Origin: Omnitrophica bacterium RBG_13_46_9
GTDB taxonomy: Bacteria > Omnitrophota > Gorgyraeia > JABMRN01 > RBG-13-46-9
Length of the DNA: 5,028 nucleotides
NCBI GenBank assembly: GCA_001804045.1
Contig: MHFD01000078.1
Location: forward strand, 24,883-29,910
Reading direction: 5' to 3'
The position numbers and the translations under genes were made by a program. Shown piece after piece: positions 1 to 4,516 of the stretch. Under the pieces are notes generated by a model. It saw only the letters and a list, made by a program, of their open reading frames with translations. It searched no databases and was not told the origin of the DNA. Within the stretch, counting starts at the first letter, position 1. Each line of letters opens with the position of its first letter.

Positions 1-1
1 T

Positions 2-292
2 TGCATCCTGCGAAAACGCAATATTATAAAGATAATCGTAGGCGTTATTATAGCTGAATACGCGGTAAACCTGTTTTTTATCCTGATAGCATACCGCATG
101 GAAGGCAGGTCGCCTATGTTTTCTCCAGGTACGGAGGTCCTTAATATGGTTGATGCGCTTCCCCAGGCGCTTGTGCTTACCGCAATAGTAATCGGTCTTG
201 CGAGCACCGCACTTTTGATAGGTATCGCGATGAGGATATACGAAAAATACGGCACGTTCGACATTACAAAGATTAGAGAATTAAGAGGATGA
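2..292 (+). CDS. mrpC: Mrp/Mnh cation:proton antiporter subunit C (NuoK-like), 5' partial
   Basis: This is the C-terminal 96 residues of an MrpC/MnhC subunit, a small NuoK-like membrane protein of the Mrp antiporter module. The reading frame is open to the left edge, so the ATG at 98 is internal. About 15-25 residues, including most of the first membrane helix, are missing upstream. Visible are a second helix (about residues 9-31, with a membrane-embedded Glu in IIAEYAVNL), the family signature DALPQALVLTAIVIG, a third helix running through it, and a basic/acidic C-terminal tail. NuoK-like subunits carry buried glutamates thought to take part in proton transfer. The stop TGA overlaps the ATG of mrpD (ATGA, 289-292), which suggests translational coupling. 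The alternative is MbhG of a membrane-bound hydrogenase, which is the same family. Confidence 0.9.
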   Translation, partial: CILRKRNIIKIIVGVIIAEYAVNLFFILIAYRMEGRSPMFSPGTEVLNMVDALPQALVLTAIVIGLASTALLIGIAMRIYEKYGTFDITKIRELRG

Positions 293-1803
293 CACTTCAA
301 AGCAATATAATACCGGTTTTTGTGATTTTGCCGCTCAGCGGCGCCTTCCTGACGTCCATTCTCGGCAGGAAACTTCGGTGGATCCCGGATATTTTGGGGG
401 CGGTGACAACATTTTTAGCGTTTATCTTTTCACTTCTGGCGATTCGCGTTGTTAATATAAGCGGCACGCTTATTTATAGCGTTGGCGCCTGGAGGCCTCC
501 CGTAGGGATAGCCATGGTTATGGACGGCCTGACGGTATTCATGCTTGTAACAGTTAACCTGGTAGCGTGCGCAATCGCTGTGTACGCAATAAATTATATG
601 GAAAAATTTACGTCCAAATGGAAATTCTATACATTGTTCCTTCTTGTGTTGGCGGGCATGAACGGCGTGGTGGTTACAGGAGACATATTTAACCTGTTTG
701 TATTCCTTGAGATCGCTTCGGTAGCAAGTTATGCGCTCGTCGCCTTCGGCACGGAACGCCATGAGTTGGAGGCCGCGTTCAAGTATGCCGTTATGAGCAC
801 GGTTGGTTCCCTTTTTGTTCTTCTTGGCATTGTGCTTATTTACGCGTATACATCCACGCTTAATATGGCGGATATCGCAAGCGTCATATTGGCAAAAGGT
901 CCCAAAAATATTGTTTCAATGATAAGCGTTCTTTTTATAATGGGCTTTGGCCTTAAAGCGGCTCTAGTGCCGTTTCACGCGTGGCTTCCCGACGCCCATC
1001 CTTCCGCGCCCGCGCCGATATCCGCTATGCTTTCGGGAGTATTGATAAAATCGCTGGGCATATACGCATTATGCAGGATATTCTACAACGTTCTCGGCAT
1101 GACATCTTCGGTATCGTCACTTTTAATGTTTATGGGCGCGCTTTCAATGGTCGTAGGGGTTTTCCTTGCCATAGGACAGTGGGATTTCAAACGACTTCTG
1201 GCGTATCACTCCATAAGCCAGATCGGATATGTGGTTCTTGGCATTGGCCTGGGGACACCGCTTGGCATTTTGGGAGGTTTATTCCATCTCTTTAACCACT
1301 CCATATTCAAATCGTTACTTTTCTTGAATTCGGGAGCGGTTGAGTATGCTACAGGCACGCGCGACCTGCAGAGAATGGGGGGATTGGCAAGCAGGATGCC
1401 TGTAACCGGCACCACTAGCTTTTTTGCTTCGATGTCGATAGCCGGAATCCCGCCTTTTAACGGTTTTTGGAGCAAGCTTATCATCATACTTGCCGCCGTT
1501 CAGGCCGGCAGGTTAGGATACGCTTTTTGGGCGGTTTTAGCAAGCTTACTGACACTGGCGTCTTTTATGAAGGTTATGAAATACGCGTTTCTGGGCACAT
1601 TGAAAGAACAGTGGAACAGGATAAAAGAAGTGCCGATTTTCATGAAGTTGTCTATGAGCGCGCTGGCGATTGTATGTTTGCTTGGAGGCGCTCTTCTTCT
1701 CTCCGGCATAAAGGATTCTTTTCTGGATAAGGCCTCGGATGTCCTATCGGAGGGGACGCGTTACAGCGCTCTTATCGCAAAAGGAGATATTTTTGAAAAG
1801 TAA
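289..1803 (+). CDS. mrpD: Mrp/Mnh antiporter subunit D (proton-pumping, NuoN/NuoL-like; MbhH homologue)
   Basis: A 504-residue polytopic membrane protein of the proton-conducting transporter family (Proton_antipo_M), of normal length for MrpD. It is the ion-translocating subunit of the module. The key charged residues of the family are present: the TM5 glutamate in GDIFNLFVFLEI (E141), the TM7 lysine in GLKAALVPFHAWLPDAHPSA (K223, with H230), the TM8 lysine K254, H307 in KRLLAYHSISQIGY, the HLFNHSIFKS stretch (H333-K341), and a late-helix lysine (K428 or K431). The ATG overlaps the mrpC stop. A purine-rich AGAGAA lies at 275-280, about 8 bases upstream, and a stronger AAGAGG directly abuts the ATG, so initiation is probably coupled to mrpC translation. 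The end overlaps mrpE. In a hydrogenase context this subunit corresponds to MbhH. The distinction from a stand-alone antiporter rests on the neighbouring genes. Confidence 0.95.
   Translation: MTLQSNIIPVFVILPLSGAFLTSILGRKLRWIPDILGAVTTFLAFIFSLLAIRVVNISGTLIYSVGAWRPPVGIAMVMDGLTVFMLVTVNLVACAIAVYAINYMEKFTSKWKFYTLFLLVLAGMNGVVVTGDIFNLFVFLEIASVASYALVAFGTERHELEAAFKYAVMSTVGSLFVLLGIVLIYAYTSTLNMADIASVILAKGPKNIVSMISVLFIMGFGLKAALVPFHAWLPDAHPSAPAPISAMLSGVLIKSLGIYALCRIFYNVLGMTSSVSSLLMFMGALSMVVGVFLAIGQWDFKRLLAYHSISQIGYVVLGIGLGTPLGILGGLFHLFNHSIFKSLLFLNSGAVEYATGTRDLQRMGGLASRMPVTGTTSFFASMSIAGIPPFNGFWSKLIIILAAVQAGRLGYAFWAVLASLLTLASFMKVMKYAFLGTLKEQWNRIKEVPIFMKLSMSALAIVCLLGGALLLSGIKDSFLDKASDVLSEGTRYSALIAKGDIFEK
1781..1786 (+). 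promoter_or_regulatory. Shine-Dalgarno site fixing the mrpE start
   Basis: AAGGAG lies 6 bases before a TTG at 1793, inside the 3' end of mrpD. This is the strongest ribosome-binding site near the D/E junction and decides the mrpE start in favour of TTG 1793. The in-frame ATG at 1739 would add 18 residues rich in Arg and polar residues, unlike the hydrophobic N-terminus typical of MrpE. Confidence 0.75.
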
Positions 1804-2290
1804 GATAGTGCTTTTTATTTTGGCGTTTCTTGTATGGTCGCTGTTGAACTGGGTACCTGATTGGCAGCATCTGGTCGTGGGTGTCTTTGTTTCCATTTTT
1901 GTGGCATATATGACGGGAGATCTATTTATCCAGAGGCCGTATGTGTTAAGGCATCCGTTACGCTACTGGTATTTTATCACCAGTTATATACCCGTATTCC
2001 TGTGGGAATGTTTTAAGGCGAACATTGATGTGGCATACAGGGTTATCCATCCCCGGCTTCCCATTAATCCGGGCATTGTAAAGGTTAAAACAAGCCTTAA
2101 GGCGGATACCGCGCTTACGTTTCTGGCAAATTCCATAACATTGACACCCGGGACCTTGAGCGTCGATATTGACAGGGAAAAAGGGATTTTGTATGTGCAC
2201 TGGATTGACGTTAAGGTCAAAGACATTGAGTCTGCCACGAAGCTTATAGTAGAGCGTTTCGAGAATATACTAAAAAAGATATTTGAGTAA
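1793..2290 (+). CDS. mrpE: Mrp/Mnh antiporter subunit E
   Basis: With the TTG start, this is a 165-residue MrpE/MnhE protein, the usual family length. Three membrane segments are visible at about residues 4-20, 24-42 and 57-74. A soluble C-terminal domain follows, carrying the family hallmark NSITLTPGTLSVDI (residues 113-126) and an amphipathic end. MrpE is an accessory subunit needed for assembly or full activity of Mrp complexes; the equivalent in membrane-bound hydrogenases is MbhA. The start is chosen from the AAGGAG six bases upstream and the MKSKIVLFILAFLVW N-terminus. An upstream ATG at 1739 is in frame but lies deep in mrpD and gives an atypical polar extension. The gene overlaps mrpD by 11 bases and is followed by mrpF after 6 bases. 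Confidence 0.92.
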   Translation: MKSKIVLFILAFLVWSLLNWVPDWQHLVVGVFVSIFVAYMTGDLFIQRPYVLRHPLRYWYFITSYIPVFLWECFKANIDVAYRVIHPRLPINPGIVKVKTSLKADTALTFLANSITLTPGTLSVDIDREKGILYVHWIDVKVKDIESATKLIVERFENILKKIFE

Positions 2291-2296
2291 TATTTT

Positions 2297-2665
2297 ATGA
2301 AGACCTTAAGGTGGTTCATAGGATTGGTAATACTGGCGGCTATTGTCGTGTTGATTATTATCCGGCCGCTGCCGTTCCTTTTCTATCACGGGCTTCCGTA
2401 TTTGAAGTTTTTGGGCAGGGCGCTGTATATCATACTTTTGTCGTGTGTACTATGTCTCTACAGAGTGTGGAGAGGGCCCACGGGCGCCGACAGGATCGTA
2501 GCTATAGATATCTTGGGTATTATGGTTGTAGGACTCTGTGCGATATTGACCATCCCAACGGGCCGTTCGTGGTATATAGATATTGGGATAGCATGGGCCC
2601 TTCAGAGCTTCATAAGCACACTGGCGCTTTCTAAGTACTTGGAAGGAAGAGGATTCGATGAGTAG
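2297..2665 (+). CDS. mrpF: Mrp/Mnh antiporter subunit F, with N-terminal extension
   Basis: A 122-residue membrane protein recognised as MrpF/MnhF by LYRVWRGPTGADRIVAIDILG (residues 54-74), including the conserved Arg-Gly-Pro and the Asp pair D65/D71. MrpF proteins are usually about 85-95 residues with three helices. Here an additional hydrophobic helix (about residues 6-23) and a short loop precede the normal first helix (about 42-56), giving four predicted helices. The family role is an essential small subunit of the antiporter module, equivalent to MbhB in hydrogenases. The ATG at 2297 follows mrpE by 6 bases and has only a weak GAG (2285-2287) as a ribosome site, so coupling is likely. 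There is no other ATG before the conserved region, which supports the long form, although a TTG or GTG start cannot be excluded. It overlaps mrpG by 8 bases. Confidence 0.88.
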   Translation: MKTLRWFIGLVILAAIVVLIIIRPLPFLFYHGLPYLKFLGRALYIILLSCVLCLYRVWRGPTGADRIVAIDILGIMVVGLCAILTIPTGRSWYIDIGIAWALQSFISTLALSKYLEGRGFDE

Positions 2666-2993
2666 CGTTATAGGTATTGTGTTCATAGCGGTAGGCTTGG
2701 CCTTCGATCTATTCGGTTGCATAGGGCTTGTGCGGCTTCCGGATGTATACAACCGTCTGCAGGCCGCTACCAAATGCGTCACGTTAGGCACGTGCAGCAT
2801 ATTATTCGGCACATTTCTCGTAGTCGGATTTACCTCACCGGGGATCAAATCTCTTTTGTGCATAATATTCCTTGTGCTTACATCTCCGGTTTCAGCTCAT
2901 GCCATAGCCCGCAGCGCGCACAGGTCCGGTATAAAACTATGGGATGGCAGCGTCGTGGATAGATATGCTGAGGATAAAGAAGGTGAAATTTAG
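2658..2993 (+). CDS. mrpG: Mrp/Mnh antiporter subunit G
   Basis: A 111-residue MrpG/MnhG protein of normal family length. The two signatures are GLVRLPDVYNRLQAATK (residues 23-39) after the first helix, and LTSPVSAHAIARSAHRSG (residues 74-91) after the third. Three membrane helices lie at about 2-20, 42-58 and 64-80, followed by an acidic tail. MrpG is the last subunit of the canonical mrpABCDEFG order and corresponds to MbhC in membrane-bound hydrogenases. A purine-rich GGAAGGAAGAGGA (2641-2653) gives a good ribosome site 4 bases before the ATG, and the start lies inside mrpF. The TAG stop is the first three bases of a short tandem repeat that fills the gap to the next gene. Confidence 0.93.
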   Translation: MSSVIGIVFIAVGLAFDLFGCIGLVRLPDVYNRLQAATKCVTLGTCSILFGTFLVVGFTSPGIKSLLCIIFLVLTSPVSAHAIARSAHRSGIKLWDGSVVDRYAEDKEGEI

Positions 2994-3015
2994 CTCATAG
3001 CTCTTAGCTCATAGG
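2991..3015 (+). repeat. Heptamer tandem repeat TAGCTC(A/T), about 3.5 copies
   Basis: Three exact-length units, TAGCTCA (2991-2997), TAGCTCT (2998-3004) and TAGCTCA (3005-3011), are followed by a partial TAGG (3012-3015). The first TAG is the mrpG stop codon. The fourth, divergent unit forms the Shine-Dalgarno site of the next gene. Because the unit length is 7, the TAGs fall in all three forward frames. The repeat occupies most of the 30-base gap between mrpG and the iron-sulfur gene. Confidence 0.85.
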
Positions 3016-3016
3016 A
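3013..3016 (+). promoter_or_regulatory. Shine-Dalgarno site of the iron-sulfur gene, formed by the last repeat unit
   Basis: AGGA lies 7 bases before the ATG at 3024. Its first three bases belong to the decayed fourth copy of the heptamer repeat. It supports ATG 3024 as the start. Confidence 0.6.
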
Positions 3017-3023
3017 AAACCAG

Positions 3024-3635
3024 ATGAAATTACCAAAAATAAGAGAAATTATAGAGGCGATAAAGGCGCTCTTAAAGGGGCCTTATACGTCTAAATTTCC
3101 CAAGGTGACTCATACGCCCCACCCGAACTTTAGGGGAAAGCCTAAGTTCGATAAGGAGAAATGTGTCGGGTGCCTGGCTTGCGAAGAGGTATGTCCTGCA
3201 GGGGCGATTGCCCATAAGGATAAGACCGATGAGCCTGCCCCTAAGAGGACCATAGTGCATTACTCGGACACATGCATATTCTGCGGGCAGTGCCAGGCGG
3301 CGTGTATCGCGGACCATGAGGGGATTAGATTGTCGAATGAGTGGGAGCTTTCTTTCTTCGATAGAAAACTCGAAGGACAGGAGAATATCGACAAGGAATT
3401 GCAACTTTGCGAAATATGCGGTTTGCCGGTCGCGTGTAAAGACCACTTAAGATGGATTTCTGATAAAATAGGAGAATTGACGTATTCAAGCCCTACCCTG
3501 TATCTATCCCGCCTCAAAACCCTAGGCATTATAGATGAGAATATCATATCCGCACTAGAGGACAGAGGGCGCTCCGATAGGGTAAAGATTCTCTGCGCCC
3601 GTTGCAGGAGAAAGACTACTCTAACCACTAAATAA
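3024..3635 (+). CDS. HycF/HyfH/MbhN-type (NuoI-like) 2x[4Fe-4S] hydrogenase electron-transfer subunit
   Basis: A 203-residue soluble, membrane-associated iron-sulfur subunit that relays electrons to the catalytic part of a group 4 hydrogenase or complex I-like enzyme. The N-terminus has an amphipathic helix and the PNFRGKP motif (residues 34-40) also seen in E. coli HycF. Two ferredoxin motifs follow: C47-x2-C50-x2-C53-x3-C57-P, and C84-x2-C87-x2-C90-x3-C94. The proline normally after the last cysteine of the second motif is replaced (CIADHEGI). The C-terminal half carries CEIC (129/132) and CARC (191/194), plus C138. This resembles the CRVC...CPEC pair of HycF and suggests a small zinc-ribbon-like knuckle split by about 58 residues. 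It follows mrpG by 30 bases, which ties the Mrp module to a redox enzyme. Plain NuoI is the alternative, but the CxxC pairs and maturation genes favour the hydrogenase type. Confidence 0.88.
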   Translation: MKLPKIREIIEAIKALLKGPYTSKFPKVTHTPHPNFRGKPKFDKEKCVGCLACEEVCPAGAIAHKDKTDEPAPKRTIVHYSDTCIFCGQCQAACIADHEGIRLSNEWELSFFDRKLEGQENIDKELQLCEICGLPVACKDHLRWISDKIGELTYSSPTLYLSRLKTLGIIDENIISALEDRGRSDRVKILCARCRRKTTLTTK

Positions 3636-3734
3636 AGGTTTCTTTAGGTTTCGGAAGGTTTTTCAAGGTTTCTATTTTTTCTGCAACCTCCCGCAAACTC
3701 AAGAAACCTCCCGAAACGTTAAAAAACCTTCGGT
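3636..3734. repeat. 10-base-phased AGGTTT repeats with inverted counterpart (imperfect long hairpin)
   Basis: The left half has AGGTTT at 3636, 3646, 3656 and 3666, spaced by exactly 10 bases. After a T-rich spacer (3675-3684) the right half has AACCT/AAC-type cores at 3685, 3695, 3705, 3715 and 3725, again every 10 bases, with AACCTCCCG repeated exactly at 3685 and 3705. The halves are complementary: 3636-3641 pairs with 3724-3729, 3648-3654 with 3711-3717, 3656-3661 with 3704-3709, and 3666-3670 with 3685-3689. It starts at the base after the upstream stop codon and ends one base before the next ATG. It is not a standard terminator, since the T-run lies in the loop. Function unknown. Confidence 0.85.
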
Positions 3735-3735
3735 T

Positions 3736-4203
3736 ATGATGACGATTCCCATGTTTAAGGATATATTAAAAGGCAAGGTCGTGATCGTAGGCATAGGCAA
3801 TAAGATGCGGGGGGATGACGGGTTTGGGCCGGCGCTCGTCGGCGAGATCGAGGGCAGCGTGAAGGCGGTATGTATAGATGCTGGAAACTCGCCCGAAAAT
3901 TATACCGGCAAGATCGCGAACGAGAATCCGGATACCGTTTTACTGGTAGATGCGGTGCATTTGGATTTAAAGCCGGGCGAGTACGAAATTTTAAAGTCAT
4001 CCGAAATAGAAAAAAGCGGGTTTACCACGCATGACATATCGCCCCGCATGTTTATAGAATATCTTAAAAACCGGACAGGGGCTGATATTTATATGCTGGG
4101 GATCCAGCCCGAAAACATTTCTTTGGGGGCTCGAATGTCGCCCAGCGTCAAAAAAACACTATCGGAAATATCAGAATTAATCGCGGAGGCCTGTAGTGCA
4201 TGA
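3736..4203 (+). CDS. hycI: Hydrogenase maturation endopeptidase, HycI type
   Basis: A 155-residue cytoplasmic protease of the HycI/HyaD (M52) family. It cleaves the C-terminal extension of the [NiFe] hydrogenase large subunit after nickel insertion. Motifs are GIGNKMRGDDGFGP (residues 19-32), IDAGNSPENYTG (47-58), LLVDAVHLDLKPGE (69-82), TTHDIS (97-102) and LGIQPENI (121-128). The last and the SPEN motif are specific to the HycI branch (E. coli GSAPEN and LGIQPD). By comparison with E. coli HycI the nickel-sensing residues would be D28, D72 and H99, all present. The ATG at 3736 has no clear Shine-Dalgarno because the repeat fills its leader; in-frame ATGs at 3739 and 3751 are possible starts, and 3751 would lose only five residues. 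It overlaps hypA by 8 bases. The HycI type implies that the processed large subunit is a group 4 hydrogenase, presumably encoded upstream. Confidence 0.92.
   Translation: MMTIPMFKDILKGKVVIVGIGNKMRGDDGFGPALVGEIEGSVKAVCIDAGNSPENYTGKIANENPDTVLLVDAVHLDLKPGEYEILKSSEIEKSGFTTHDISPRMFIEYLKNRTGADIYMLGIQPENISLGARMSPSVKKTLSEISELIAEACSA
4185..4189 (+). promoter_or_regulatory. Shine-Dalgarno site fixing the GTG start of hypA
   Basis: GGAGG lies 6 bases before GTG 4196, inside the 3' end of hycI. It confirms the GTG start, which is also required to give the invariant Met-His-Glu N-terminus of HypA. Confidence 0.8.
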
Positions 4204-4438
4204 GACACATCTAATAGAGCCGATAATAAAGGGCATATCCGAACATGCCAAAAAAGAAGGCGGCAAATCCGTATCTAAGGTGAAGCTTAAGGTCGGTGAG
4301 TTTACAGGCGTTAAGGAGGATTCCTTAAGAGAGACTTTTTCGGTTCTGGCGAAAGGGACATTGCTGGAGAATGCGCGGCTTGAGATCGTATTCTTTCTCG
4401 GATCGAGGATCGAAGTCATTTCCTTTGACATCGACTGA
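4196..4438 (+). CDS. hypA: HypA nickel metallochaperone, short form lacking the zinc-ribbon domain
   Basis: An 80-residue protein whose first 68 or so residues match HypA/HybF. It has the invariant MHE start (His2 is the nickel ligand in known HypA proteins), an amphipathic helix, KVKLKVGEFTGVKEDSLRETFSVL, and a GTLLENARLEI strand. Ordinary HypA is about 113-118 residues. After LEI it continues with two CxxC pairs forming a zinc ribbon, then ends in a short strand of the type GxELxVxSIEVE. Here LEI is followed by only VFFL, then GSRIEVISFDID. The zinc domain, about 30-35 residues and all four cysteines, is absent without a frame change: the protein contains no cysteine. GTG start with GGAGG six bases upstream; overlaps hycI by 8 bases. 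It would deliver nickel to the hydrogenase large subunit, but how it works without the zinc site is unclear. The C-terminal strand could instead be unrelated sequence. Confidence 0.82.
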   Translation: MHETHLIEPIIKGISEHAKKEGGKSVSKVKLKVGEFTGVKEDSLRETFSVLAKGTLLENARLEIVFFLGSRIEVISFDID

Positions 4439-4516
4439 GCTTAAGTTAATCGCGGATTTCGTTGCGCAGTCCGCCGCGAGACAGGCCGGAGCTGTATAAT
4501 AGACAGCGTATATAAT

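Noticed and set aside
1739..1792. Upstream in-frame ATG that would lengthen MrpE by 18 residues
   Set aside because: The extension is polar and arginine-rich, lies within mrpD, and has no ribosome site, whereas TTG 1793 has AAGGAG six bases upstream and gives a standard MrpE N-terminus.
981..2962. Forward-strand alternate-frame open frames inside mrpD, mrpF and mrpG
   Set aside because: They are rich in His, Arg and Cys with no recognisable motif and are fully nested in strong genes.
3636..3734. CRISPR array or rho-independent terminator in the repeat-filled spacer
   Set aside because: Units are about 10 bases with no spacers of 30 bases or so, and they invert halfway, so it is not CRISPR. 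The T-run is in the loop rather than after the stem, so it is not a standard terminator.
4370..4438. Frameshift as the cause of the short HypA
   Set aside because: The sequence stays in one frame from the MHE start to the plausible C-terminal strand, and no other frame between 4380 and 4516 encodes CxxC pairs, so an in-frame absence fits better than a frameshift.
4495..4516. Two perfect TATAAT hexamers (4495-4500 and 4511-4516) just before hypF
   Set aside because: No matching -35 box is seen at 16-18 bases upstream of either, the second abuts the start codon, and AT-rich words are common; a promoter here cannot be supported from sequence alone.
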